A stretch of DNA of 22,331 nucleotides from JBKPRX01 sp046734795 (GCA_046734795.1 JBKPRX010000179.1:1-22331), one strand, 5' to 3'. Counted from the first letter of the stretch, positions 1 through 7,341 are shown. Notes: generated by a model not told the origin, from the letters alone. Numbers and translations: made by a program.

Positions 1-558
1 CGCCTTCTCGTGGAGCAACCGCTCGTCGTCGCCGTCCGCTTCGACCATTCGCTCGAAGTTGTCGAGCGGGAACTTGGCGTCGATCGGCACGAGCTTCTCG
101 ACCTTGATCACGGCGTCGACGCGCTCGCCGCCGCGAAAGCCATACTGCACCTCGTACGCGCTCGGCGGTAGCCGATCGCGGAGAAGGTTCTCGAGGAGCA
201 GCTCGCCGAAGCCGCCGCGTGCCTTTGGCGGACGAAGTGCCTGCTCGAGGCGCCCGAGGTCCTTTGCGCGCTCGATCATCTGCGCCGTCGCCTCGTTCAC
301 CTTGCCGAGCTCGGCGTGGATCTTCGTCGTCGTCTCGGTGGCGTTCGCGAGGCGCCGGTCGACCTTCGTGTCGAGCTCGCCGAGACGACGGTCCATGGTC
401 TCGATCACACCCTGCAGCCGCCGGTCGACGTCGGCGTTCCGCTGCTCGAGGTCGGCTCGCGTTTCGCCCCCGAGCCGCGCCAGCTCAATCCGCAGAACGC
501 GGACGAGCAGAAGGAGGAGACAAGCCGCAACAAGGACGATGAGCACGAGGTCGACCAT
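1..558 (-). CDS. rmuC: DNA recombination protein RmuC, N-terminal part (cut by window edge)
   Basis: The reading frame is open from an ATG at 558 to base 1 (186 residues) and continues off the window. Residues 2-21 form a membrane helix and 25-105 are charged and probably coiled coil. The family signature then follows: ARGGFGEL at 113-120, and VPIDAKFPLDNF at 157-168. RmuC is known to limit recombination at inverted or broken DNA and has a restriction-endonuclease-like core; the order helix, coiled coil, core is the normal one. An in-frame TAG five codons upstream (572-574) fixes the ATG as the only reasonable start. No Shine-Dalgarno sequence is visible. The C-terminal core lies outside the window, so intactness cannot be judged. 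Confidence 0.93.
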   Translation of the reverse strand, partial: MVDLVLIVLVAACLLLLLVRVLRIELARLGGETRADLEQRNADVDRRLQGVIETMDRRLGELDTKVDRRLANATETTTKIHAELGKVNEATAQMIERAKDLGRLEQALRPPKARGGFGELLLENLLRDRLPPSAYEVQYGFRGGERVDAVIKVEKLVPIDAKFPLDNFERMVEADGDDERLLHEKA

Positions 559-731
559 GGTCGACGAACGCTAGAGGCCCGGTCGGACGGATTCGCTCAG
601 GCCTCACTCCCCGTACTCGCACGAGTCGTCGGCCGCACGATGTCGGCGCGGCTCGGCACCGGCGCGGTTCGCCGGACGGCGTCGGCGGCTTCCAGCTGGG
701 TCTTTCAAGGCTCTCCGGTAGCATCGCCGCG

Positions 732-1421
732 ATGGCGAACGACGCCAAGCCGCCGCGCCCGGTTCAGGCGCCGAAGCGGCGCGACACACCGAAGACGCGC
801 AGAGGCTTCGACCGCAAGTGGTTGTGGATCGGGCTCGCCGCGCTTGCCGCGGCCGGGCTTGCGGTGGGGCTCGCGCTCGCGTTCAGCGGAGGGAACGACA
901 ACGGCTCCGGCTCGACGAGCAGCGGGTCTTCGATCGACTGGAACGCGATTCCGCACCTTCAGGAAGGGCCGCCGCCCTGGCCGAACGACTCGGACAACCT
1001 CCCGGACCGCCTACAGCCGCTCGGGCTGAGCCAGCTCACGGCGGAAGGAACCGTCCTGCACATCCACCAGCATTTGGACGTCTGGCGGGACGGCGAGCAA
1101 GTCGTCGTGCCGCCGGGGATCGGGATCTACGACGACTCGTTCATCACCGAGGTGCACAGCCACGACGAGAGCGGGATCGTCCACGTCGAATCACCGACGA
1201 AGAAGACGTTCACACTCGGCCAGTTCTTCGGCGAGTGGGGCGTGAAGCTGACCCCGCATTGTCTCGGCAGCACGTGCACCGGAGTTTCGTGGTGGGTGAA
1301 CGGCGTCAAGCAGACCGGCGACCCGTCTGCACTGGCCTTGAAAGAGCATCAGGTGATCGTCGTCTCCGTCGGCAAGCAGCCGCCGACGGTGAGGAAGACG
1401 TACAACTGGGGCAGCCTCTAG
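732..1421 (+). CDS. membrane-anchored exported protein with His-rich domain, function unknown
   Basis: 229 residues. A basic cytoplasmic N-terminus (1-30) precedes one membrane helix (31-51), a Gly/Ser linker (53-68) and an extracytoplasmic domain of about 130 residues. This domain contains HIHQH at 110-114, then a PPGIGI turn, then HSHD at 142-145 and H151, and a Cys pair at 177 and 182 that could form a disulfide. I have seen the pattern HxHxHL...VPxGIGI...HxHD in uncharacterised actinobacterial and chloroflexal proteins, but I know no assigned function. The clustered histidines suggest metal binding, which is inference. The ATG lacks a good ribosome site; no better in-frame start is seen. 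It stands alone, 30 bases before tRNA-Leu on the same strand. Confidence 0.8.
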   Translation: MANDAKPPRPVQAPKRRDTPKTRRGFDRKWLWIGLAALAAAGLAVGLALAFSGGNDNGSGSTSSGSSIDWNAIPHLQEGPPPWPNDSDNLPDRLQPLGLSQLTAEGTVLHIHQHLDVWRDGEQVVVPPGIGIYDDSFITEVHSHDESGIVHVESPTKKTFTLGQFFGEWGVKLTPHCLGSTCTGVSWWVNGVKQTGDPSALALKEHQVIVVSVGKQPPTVRKTYNWGSL

Positions 1422-1451
1422 ACCGCCAGGCCGTGGCGCTACGCTCATCCC

Positions 1452-1537
1452 GCCGGGATGGCGGAATCGGTCAGACGCGCCCGACTTAAAATCGGGTGAC
1501 CTTCGCGGTCATGCGGGTTCGAGTCCCGCTCCCGGCA
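1452..1537 (+). tRNA. tRNA-Leu (anticodon TAA)
   Basis: An 86-base class II cloverleaf. The acceptor stem GCCGGGA (1452-1458) pairs with TCCCGGC (1530-1536), with A73 at 1537. The anticodon stem is CCCGA/TCGGG with the 7-base loop CTTAAAA; the anticodon TAA is at 1487-1489. A long variable arm (TGACC-TTCG-GGTCA type) and the T arm GCGGG-TTCGAGT-CCCGC follow. Only CC, not CCA, follows the discriminator base, so the 3' end must be completed by tRNA nucleotidyltransferase. Confidence 0.97.
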
Positions 1538-1591
1538 CCTCGCGCCCGCTCGGAGACGCGCCGGTCGCGGTTCGGGTGAGGCTAGCGAGAG

Positions 1592-2629
1592 CTAGGCGGC
1601 CGGATCGTCGATCGACGGCCGGTCGCGCTCTTCGTCGCGGCGACCCGGCGCTCCGAGCCAGCGGTCGCCGGCGCGTGCCCAGCGCCGATCGAGCTTCGGC
1701 TGCTCCGCCTCGGCGAGGCTTGCGAACTCACCCTCGCCTGGAACGATCACGCGGTACTCGGCGGGCTCGCCGGAGCGCTGCTCCGGGCGGCTAGCTGCTG
1801 GAAGCGGCAGCGCCCACTCGAGGTCATTCCCGCCGCCGTTCTTCGAGCGGCTGAAGATCGCGAGGAGCACGCCTGCCGTGAGCAAGAAGAGGCCGAGCAG
1901 AATTCCCGGCATCGCGTACGCGCCGGTGTAAGGCAGCTCGCGCGTCGTCGTGTGCTGCGCGGCCGTCGGGTTGTGCTTGAGCGGCGGCGGCACAAACGGA
2001 GCGGTCGTCGTCGCGGCCACGTCGGTCGTGCCGGTGTCCTGCGGCGGCGGCGTGAACGAGCCGGTCGTCGTCGCCGAGGTCGTGGCGGCGACGATCGCCG
2101 TCGTCGTCGTTCCGGTCGACGCCGTCGTCTCAGTCGTGTGCGTGGTCGGCGTGGTGGTCGGCGTTGTCGTGACCACGGTCGTCGTCGGGTGCGTGACCGT
2201 CGTATCCGTCGTGATGGTCGTCGCGGTCGTCGTCGGATGCGTGACGGTCGTCGCGGTGGTGCCGGTGGTCTCGGTCGTCGTGGGGTGCGTGATGGTCGTG
2301 GTCGTTCCGGTCGTCGTGCCGCTCGTCGTTGTGTGCTCGGTTGTCGTCGTCGCGGTTGTTCCCGGATGCGTCGTCTGCGTCGTCGCGGTCGTCGGCGTGC
2401 AGTGGTCCTCGTTACCGCTCGCGTTGCCGTGATCCTGGCAGTCCTGCCCGTTCGTGGACGGGTCGGTCCGACACGTCACGGTGTTGTTGCCGTGCGAGCA
2501 GTTGTCGCCGGGCGAGCCGGGCACGCTGACGGTTTCCGCGACCGTCGTCACGCGTGCTGCGTAGCCGACACTCCAGAAACCCAGGAGTGCCAAGCCCACC
2601 AGGACAAGAATTGCCGCAGCCCGTTTCAT
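1592..2629 (-). CDS. Thr-rich surface protein with LPXTG-type signal and long cytoplasmic tail
   Basis: 345 residues. The layout is: a signal peptide or helix (about 5-25); a short domain with four Cys (44, 53, 64, 77), probably two disulfides; a low-complexity stalk (79-190) made of Thr-rich runs with recurring THPTTT units; two FTPPP/FVPPP segments (192-217); LPYTG at 232-236; a membrane helix (239-259); and an 85-residue charged tail. Thr-rich stalks are usually O-glycosylated cell-wall spacers, and LPXTG plus a helix is the sortase substrate signature. The tail is odd: sortase substrates normally end a few basic residues after the helix. It may be a permanently membrane-held protein with a functional cytoplasmic tail. 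The ATG at 2629 is the only good start. The GTC/GTG-rich plus strand here reflects the Thr codons. Confidence 0.85.
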   Translation of the reverse strand: MKRAAAILVLVGLALLGFWSVGYAARVTTVAETVSVPGSPGDNCSHGNNTVTCRTDPSTNGQDCQDHGNASGNEDHCTPTTATTQTTHPGTTATTTTEHTTTSGTTTGTTTTITHPTTTETTGTTATTVTHPTTTATTITTDTTVTHPTTTVVTTTPTTTPTTHTTETTASTGTTTTAIVAATTSATTTGSFTPPPQDTGTTDVAATTTAPFVPPPLKHNPTAAQHTTTRELPYTGAYAMPGILLGLFLLTAGVLLAIFSRSKNGGGNDLEWALPLPAASRPEQRSGEPAEYRVIVPGEGEFASLAEAEQPKLDRRWARAGDRWLGAPGRRDEERDRPSIDDPAA

Positions 2630-2659
2630 CTATGCCGCAAGTCGCCGCAGAACCATGAC

Positions 2660-2687
2660 GTGACCCATTGTCACCCAGAAGGGTGAC
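2660..2687 (-). promoter_or_regulatory. alternative hairpins upstream of the LPXTG-type gene
   Basis: GTGAC (2660-2664), GTCACCC (2670-2676) and GGGTGAC (2681-2687) are mutually complementary. The middle segment can pair with either neighbour, giving a 7-bp stem with a 4-base loop or a 5-bp stem with a 5-base loop. They lie 31-58 bases upstream of the ATG at 2629, so as RNA they could act as an attenuator-like switch, and as DNA they could be an operator. Which of the two is not shown by the sequence. Confidence 0.4.
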
Positions 2688-2701
2688 GTTGAACCATTAT
2701 T

Positions 2702-2797
2702 TCCCTCGGACGAGGGATCGGAATCCCCCGTGCGGGGGATTCGCGTGCACGTTAGCGCCTTCGCGCGAACGAGTGGCAGCTTCCCTCGACCGAGGGA
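2702..2797. repeat. cluster of palindromes in a divergent promoter region
   Basis: Two near-identical palindromes, TCCCTCG-GA-CGAGGGA (2702-2717) and TCCCTCG-AC-CGAGGGA (2782-2797), share the flanks TT before and ATC-type bases after, and stand 80 bases apart. Between them lie a different palindrome with 10-base perfect arms, GAATCCCCCG/CGGGGGATTC (2721-2742), and a short TTCGCGCGAA (2760-2769). The cluster fills the space between two divergent genes for exported proteins. A pair of dimeric-repressor sites with possible looping is a reasonable reading; the regulator is unknown. Confidence 0.6.
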
Positions 2798-2861
2798 TCC
2801 AAGGTGATCGGCGACGTGGCGATGACGCCTATGTCCAGCCTCGCGACACGGGAGCCCAGTC

Positions 2862-3587
2862 CTGCGCCGATCGATCGTCCTCTCGCTGTTTGTCCTGACG
2901 GTCTTGCTCGTTCCCGGCGCTGCGACATCCGTGGCCGGAAACGACAACGTCTCATGCGGGAAAAGCGCGTATTCCTACGCGGGCATCGCGGGGCGCCACG
3001 TGACGGAAGGCGTTGCAGCGACAGTCGAGCTTCAGGCCGCGCCACAGGTCGAGCACGGGCACGTTGCCGCCTGGGTCGGGGTCGGCGGCGTCGGAATGGG
3101 CCCGCGGCACACGAACGAATGGCTCCAGACGGGCGTTGCGACGCTTCCGGGCACCGGCAACGTCCTCTACTACGAGCTGGCCAAGCCCGGGCAGGCGCCG
3201 AAGTACGTCGAGCTCCGCTCAGGGATCCAGATCGCCGAGCGGCATCGCCTCGCCGTGATCGAGATGGAGAAGCGGCCGAACTGGTGGCGCGTCTGGGTCG
3301 ACCATCGCGTCGTCACGCATCCGATTCATCTCGCGGGCAGCCACAACCGCTGGCCGCCGGTCGCGACCTCGGAAAGCTGGAACGGCGGCGTCGCTTCCTG
3401 CAACGGCTTCGCTTACCGGTTCAACACGATTCGGGTCAGGCACGCTGCTTGGGCGCTCGTCTCGAATGCGTATCGGATCGAGACTCCCGGCTACTCGGTC
3501 GCCGAGTGGCAGCGAGCGAATCTCCTGGTCGTCGGCGGTCTCGGGGACGCTGCCGACGTCGCGCAGACGCTCCAGGTCTCGAGCTGA
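2862..3587 (+). CDS. secreted beta-sandwich-like protein, possibly related to G1 (eqolisin) peptidases
   Basis: 241 residues if started at CTG 2862. This start gives a complete signal peptide (RR at 2-3, hydrophobic 5-18, cleavage near SVA-G at 25-26) and has GGGAG (2850-2854) seven bases upstream. No ATG or GTG exists in frame before the stop at 2823. The next start, TTG 2904, would cut the signal peptide in half. The mature part has AAWVGVGG (69-76), WLQTGV (87-92), YYE (103-105), ATSESW (168-173) and Cys 32 and 180. The order WVG..LQTG..YYE..(E)W recalls G1 glutamic peptidases, whose Gln/Glu pair might correspond to Q89 and E171. That is a weak, remembered resemblance; a non-catalytic lectin-like fold is equally possible. 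Confidence 0.75.
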   Translation: MRRSIVLSLFVLTVLLVPGAATSVAGNDNVSCGKSAYSYAGIAGRHVTEGVAATVELQAAPQVEHGHVAAWVGVGGVGMGPRHTNEWLQTGVATLPGTGNVLYYELAKPGQAPKYVELRSGIQIAERHRLAVIEMEKRPNWWRVWVDHRVVTHPIHLAGSHNRWPPVATSESWNGGVASCNGFAYRFNTIRVRHAAWALVSNAYRIETPGYSVAEWQRANLLVVGGLGDAADVAQTLQVSS

Positions 3588-3628
3588 CGGTCGCTCGTCG
3601 CGCTCGGGGCTGGTCGTAGACTGCCCGG

Positions 3629-4915
3629 GTGCCGCGCGTCGAGGATTCTGCGGTCGACCAGTCCGTCGAATGGGACTCGCCGCTTTTTCGCATGGCGAGG
3701 ACGCAGTTCGAGCACGCGCTGTCGGCCGCGCAGGTCAGCGACAACGTCGCCGAGCGGCTTCGCTTCCCGGAACGCGCGCTGATCGTCAGCGTGCCGACAC
3801 GGATGGACGACGGCTCGGTTCGCGTCTTCCCCGGCTATCGGGTGCAGCACTCGAGCGTGCTCGGACCGACGAAGGGTGGCATTCGCTATGACGCGGCGGT
3901 CTCGCTCGGCGAATGCGCTGCGCTCGCGATGTGGATGACGTGGAAATGCGCGCTTCTGCGGCTTCCGTACGGCGGCGCCAAAGGCGGCGTGCGCTGCGAT
4001 CCGCGCTCGCTCTCGCAGCTCGAGCTCGAGCGCCTGACGCGGCGGTTCACATCCGAGCTCGTCGGGATGATCGGGCCGCAGCGCGACATTCCGGCGCCCG
4101 ACATGGCGACGAACGAGCAGACGATGGCGTGGATGATGGACACGTACTCGATGCAACAGGGTCACGCGGTGCCGGAGATCGTGACCGGTAAGCCGATCTC
4201 CGTCGGGGGGTCCGTCTTCCGCCGCGAGGCCACCGGCGCCGGCGTCGTGATGGTCGTCGAGCGTGCGCTCGCAAAAGTGGGCCGCGGCCTCGCCGAGCAG
4301 CGCTGTGTCGTCCAAGGCTTCGGCAACGTCGGTGGGACCGCCGCGATCGAGCTGCACCAGCGCGGCGCAAAGGTGATCGCCGTCTCGGACGCCTTCGGCG
4401 GCGTCTACGACGAGACCGGCTTGGACGTGCCGACGTTGCTCGAGCACGCGACGCGCCACGGGTCGCTTGAAGGCTGGGAGCGCGGCGAGCGGGTCACGAA
4501 CGCGGAGCTGCTCGAGCTCCCGTGCGACGTGCTCGTGCTCGCGGCTCGTGAGGACCAGATCACGGCCGCAAACGCGACGCGGGTGCATGCGGGGCTGATC
4601 GCCGAGGGCGCAAACGGCCCGACGTCGAACGAGGCCGACGCGATCCTTGCCGAGCGCGGGATCCCGGTTCTGCCAGACGTCCTGACGAACTCCGGCGGCG
4701 TTACCGTCTCGTACTTCGAGTGGGTTCAAGATCTCGGGCGGCTTTTCTGGGGCCGCGACGAGATCCGGGCGCGGCTGGCCGAGAAGCTCACGGACGCGTT
4801 CGATCGCGTCTGGGCCCTCGCGACAGCGAACCGCGTAACGCTCCGTGAGGCCGTCCTCGTGGCCGCGATTCGCGAGGTGGCCGAAGCGCTCGAGGCGCGC
4901 GGGCTGTACCCGTGA
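3629..4915 (+). CDS. gdhA: glutamate dehydrogenase (Glu/Leu/Phe/Val dehydrogenase family)
   Basis: 428 residues, the usual length for hexameric bacterial or archaeal-type GDH. It interconverts glutamate and 2-oxoglutarate plus ammonium with NAD(P). Substrate-site lysines are K82 in GPTKGGIRY, K106 in MTWK and catalytic K118 in PYGGAKGGV; D158 lies in PAPDMATN. The Rossmann motif GFGNVGG is at 230-236, and GAN and NSGGV segments close the active site. The residue after beta-2 of the nucleotide fold (VSDAFGG, D at about 254) is acidic, which more often goes with NAD than NADP; this is a tentative point. The start is GTG 3629, with no clear ribosome site. The 3' end overlaps the next gene by four bases, so the two are translated together. 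Confidence 0.96.
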   Translation: MPRVEDSAVDQSVEWDSPLFRMARTQFEHALSAAQVSDNVAERLRFPERALIVSVPTRMDDGSVRVFPGYRVQHSSVLGPTKGGIRYDAAVSLGECAALAMWMTWKCALLRLPYGGAKGGVRCDPRSLSQLELERLTRRFTSELVGMIGPQRDIPAPDMATNEQTMAWMMDTYSMQQGHAVPEIVTGKPISVGGSVFRREATGAGVVMVVERALAKVGRGLAEQRCVVQGFGNVGGTAAIELHQRGAKVIAVSDAFGGVYDETGLDVPTLLEHATRHGSLEGWERGERVTNAELLELPCDVLVLAAREDQITAANATRVHAGLIAEGANGPTSNEADAILAERGIPVLPDVLTNSGGVTVSYFEWVQDLGRLFWGRDEIRARLAEKLTDAFDRVWALATANRVTLREAVLVAAIREVAEALEARGLYP

Positions 4916-5340
4916 CCCGCACCGGCTCCGCCACCAGCCTCGTCCGCGACGCGATGCTCGTCGACCCGGTGATGCTCGAGGCGGCTGCGACCGCACGAGA
5001 GGCAGGGCAGCTCCTCGCCGAGCCGAGCGCGCGAGCGGTCTTCGTCTGCGACGGCGGCCTCCTCACCGGGGTCGTGACGCGGAAGACGCTTGTCCGCGAG
5101 GTCGTCGCTGCGGGCCGCGAGCCGGCCGCCACGCCTCTGGCCGAGATCGCCGAGCCACCGATCTTCACGCTCGAGGCCGAGACCGCTCTCGACGAGGCTT
5201 TCCGCGAGCTCGAAGCACGCGATCTCGAGCGCGTGCCGGTCGTCGAGCGCGGACGACTCGTCGGCGTGCTCTCTCGGGCGGTTGTGCAGAGACGTCTAGC
5301 GGAGGACGAGCCGCCGCCGGACGAAGACGTCGCCGCCTAA
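4912..5340 (+). CDS. two-CBS-domain protein coupled to glutamate dehydrogenase
   Basis: 142 residues consisting of little more than a Bateman pair: CBS1 at about 8-68 (VRDAMLVDPVMLEAAAT..., GGLLTGVVTRKTL) and CBS2 at about 75-130 (IFTLEAETALDEAF..., RVPVVERGRLVGVLSR). Such modules bind adenine nucleotides (AMP, ATP, sometimes SAM) and regulate partners. The start GTG 4912 overlaps the GDH stop as GTGA. That coupling suggests an energy-sensing partner or regulator of the dehydrogenase, which is inference. The acidic C-tail (EDEPPPDEDV) is probably disordered. Its stop overlaps the stop of the convergent metallopeptidase gene. Confidence 0.88.
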   Translation: MTRTGSATSLVRDAMLVDPVMLEAAATAREAGQLLAEPSARAVFVCDGGLLTGVVTRKTLVREVVAAGREPAATPLAEIAEPPIFTLEAETALDEAFRELEARDLERVPVVERGRLVGVLSRAVVQRRLAEDEPPPDEDVAA

Positions 5341-6014
5341 GGCTTCTTCTTGCCGTAGAGCGTCGAGTAGACGCTCATGCACTCGGCGAGGCTGTTCGTG
5401 TTGTAGCCGCGCTCGAACCACGCCACGCGCTGCGCGGCGGTTCCGTGCGCGCCGGGAGTGGAGGCCGAGATCATCGTTCGATCGCCGACGGCCGTCATCA
5501 GCCGCACTGCCTCGTCCAGATCGCCCGGCTCGAGGACGCCCTGCTGGTCGGCGTACCGCGTGAAGACGCCTGCGTAGCAGTCGGCCTGCAGCTCGACGCC
5601 CTTGTAGTAGTGGTTCCGAATTGCCCAGCGGAGAATCCCGAGCTCGTCCTGAACGTCGTGACCCCACTCGTGGGCGATGACCGCTCCGGCCGCATAGTCG
5701 GCGCCGCTCCTGACGACGAGGTTCTGGAACAACGCCGCGCCGAGATAGATCGTGTGGTCAAGGCCGCAGTACGCGGCGTTCTGCGGATCGGCGGGCCCGC
5801 ACGCCGTCGCCTGACGGTTGCCCCAGACGAGCATGCGCGGCCCCGTGTACGTCCGGTTGATCGCGGCGAGCTGCTGTGACCAGAACTGCGTCAGCTGGCC
5901 GCCGACCGTCTGGGCGACCTCGTTCGGATCGGTGATGTTCGCGGAGGCGGTCGCCGGGACGACGAGAACGGCAGCACAAGTGAGCAGCGCGAAGAAGGCG
6001 ACTATGCGCTTCAC
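5337..6014 (-). CDS. YpfJ-type neutral zinc metallopeptidase, secreted
   Basis: 225 residues. The signal peptide is at 1-26 (cleavage near ASA-N). The zinc site HEWGH is at 115-119 in VIAHEWGHDVQ, with the downstream ELQADCYAG at 141-149 supplying the third ligand (E141 region). HGTAAQRVAWFERGY at 190-204 is the characteristic C-terminal signature of the YpfJ/Zn_peptidase family. Cys pairs at 72/83 and 146/212 could form disulfides outside the membrane. No substrate is known for the family. The start is GTG 6014; choosing it keeps the complete signal peptide. The gene is convergent with the CBS gene, and the two stop codons overlap (5337-5340), so there is no room for a terminator. Confidence 0.92.
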   Translation of the reverse strand: MKRIVAFFALLTCAAVLVVPATASANITDPNEVAQTVGGQLTQFWSQQLAAINRTYTGPRMLVWGNRQATACGPADPQNAAYCGLDHTIYLGAALFQNLVVRSGADYAAGAVIAHEWGHDVQDELGILRWAIRNHYYKGVELQADCYAGVFTRYADQQGVLEPGDLDEAVRLMTAVGDRTMISASTPGAHGTAAQRVAWFERGYNTNSLAECMSVYSTLYGKKKP

Positions 6015-6073
6015 CCGACGAAGGTAGCCGGGTTTCTGTTCACGGTGTGTTGTGCTTGGTTAGGAAATCGCTG

Positions 6074-7018
6074 TCAGCAACACGTGAACGCACCCGGGGG
6101 CGCGTCGCCCTCGACGGGCTCCGGCAGCTCCGCCGCAAGGAGCGCCGCTCCGTCGAGGATGTCTCGCTCGCTCACCTCGATCTCGGCGAGCTCGTAGCGG
6201 TCTAGGAGCGTCGCGAGGATGAGGGCTCCGCCGACGATCACCGGCGCGCGCTCGGGATCGAGGGCTGGGATCTCGCGCCGCTCGGCGAGCGGCGTGACCG
6301 CAAGACGGTCGAGCTGCCTCCGCGCGGCTTCCGCCGTGATCCGGTGGCCGTGGACGCGCTCGGCGTCGTACTCCGGGAGGCCGAGATCGAGTGCGGCGAG
6401 CGTCGTGATCGTTCCCGCGACCCCGATTGCCGCTCGGGGCACGAGCTCCGGGAGCGAGTCACGCGCGGTCTCGGCCGCCGCGGCGAGCTCTTCCGAGGTC
6501 GGCGGATCGGTGTGCAGGTGGCGCTCGGTCAACCTCACCGAGCCGATGTCGAGGCTCAGGTGGACCTCGTCGAGGATCAGCTCGGTCGAGCCGCCGCCGA
6601 GGTCGACGACGAGCGTCTCGCGGTCGATCTGCCGGTCCGCGGTGACGCCGCGTCGTGTCAGCCGCGCCTCGTCGTCGCCGCTCAGAAGGCAGGTCGTGAA
6701 GCCGTAGCTCCACTCGATCTCGCCGAGGAAGGCCTCGCCGTTTTCGGCGTCGCGGACGGCGCTCGTCGCGACGAGAAGGGTTCGCGACGCACCGAGGCTC
6801 TCGAGCTTCGCGCGATAGTCCGCGAGGCAGTTCCGCACGCGCGCGATCGGGACCGGCAGGAGGCGGCGGCGGGCGTCGACGCCCTCGCCGAGGCGGGTGA
6901 TCCGAGTCTCGCGGTGGAGTTCGACGAGCCCGTCTTCGGCGACATCGGCGACAAGCAGGCGCGTCGAGTTCGTGCCGAGATCGACGGCAGCAACGCGCAC
7001 CGCCTCCGGTGCGCTCAC
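6074..7018 (-). CDS. Ppx/GppA family phosphatase (exopolyphosphatase or pppGpp phosphohydrolase)
   Basis: 314 residues from GTG 7018. The ASKHA fold is marked by AAVDLGTNSTRLL (phosphate-1 loop, about 10-22), TSAVRDAENG at 85-94, the catalytic Glu in SGDDEARL (E117), DLGGGSTEL (phosphate-2 loop, 139-147) and GVAGTITTLAAL at about 199-210. It lacks the C-terminal HD-like domain of the long E. coli enzymes and so is of the short actinobacterial Ppx kind. It releases phosphate from polyphosphate or hydrolyses pppGpp; sequence alone does not decide which. GTG 7018 overlaps the upstream stop as GTGA, so I prefer it to TTG 7036. The protein ends in an unusual Cys-Cys. Confidence 0.92.
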   Translation of the reverse strand: MSAPEAVRVAAVDLGTNSTRLLVADVAEDGLVELHRETRITRLGEGVDARRRLLPVPIARVRNCLADYRAKLESLGASRTLLVATSAVRDAENGEAFLGEIEWSYGFTTCLLSGDDEARLTRRGVTADRQIDRETLVVDLGGGSTELILDEVHLSLDIGSVRLTERHLHTDPPTSEELAAAAETARDSLPELVPRAAIGVAGTITTLAALDLGLPEYDAERVHGHRITAEAARRQLDRLAVTPLAERREIPALDPERAPVIVGGALILATLLDRYELAEIEVSERDILDGAALLAAELPEPVEGDAPPGAFTCC

Positions 7019-7341
7019 TTGTGCGGGTAGAGCCAAGTGATCCGCGTGAAGACGCCCTTGGCCTCGTCGAACGCTTGCTGAAGCACGGCGAGCTGGCGGC
7101 GAGAGGCCGCCAGCTGGTCGAGGCTCTCCGTCAGTCGCGTGCTACCCGCGCCCGCGGCCTCTGCGCGGAGGCCGGCAGCCTCCGCAGCGGCAGCGACTGC
7201 GTCGAGGTCGCCGAACACGTGTCGGCGCGTCCGTTTCAGTTGGCGGATGAATCGCATCGCGTCGACGCCGAGCTTCACGGCGGCGCCGATCGCGGCGAGA
7301 AATGCAACCGCAAGCGCGATCCACACGAGCCAATCCCACAT
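7015..7341 (-). CDS. small membrane protein with coiled-coil tail, unknown function
   Basis: 108 residues. One membrane helix (about 3-26, starting WDWLVWIALAVAFLAAIGAA) is followed by a basic patch (FIRQLKRTRRH) and an Ala/Glu/Gln-rich region (47-95) with heptad character, so it is probably a membrane-tethered coiled coil facing the cytoplasm. This resembles the short DUF948-like or septation-associated small proteins only in general layout. The stop overlaps the phosphatase start by four bases, so the two form an operon. ATG 7341 is the only sensible start. The remainder is not recognised. Confidence 0.75.
   Translation of the reverse strand: MWDWLVWIALAVAFLAAIGAAVKLGVDAMRFIRQLKRTRRHVFGDLDAVAAAAEAAGLRAEAAGAGSTRLTESLDQLAASRRQLAVLQQAFDEAKGVFTRITWLYPHK

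Noticed and set aside
2060..2400. CRISPR-like or satellite repeat
   Set aside because: The periodicity follows codons of a Thr-rich protein; there are no equal spacers or identical repeats.
1950..2686. Val-rich and Arg-rich plus-strand frames
   Set aside because: They are the reverse reading of the Thr-rich stalk (ACG/ACC codons read as GGT/CGT/GTC).
3491..4996. 501-codon open frame antisense to glutamate dehydrogenase
   Set aside because: Arg/His-rich composition with no domain, fully covered by a clear GDH on the other strand; a typical shadow frame in GC-rich DNA.
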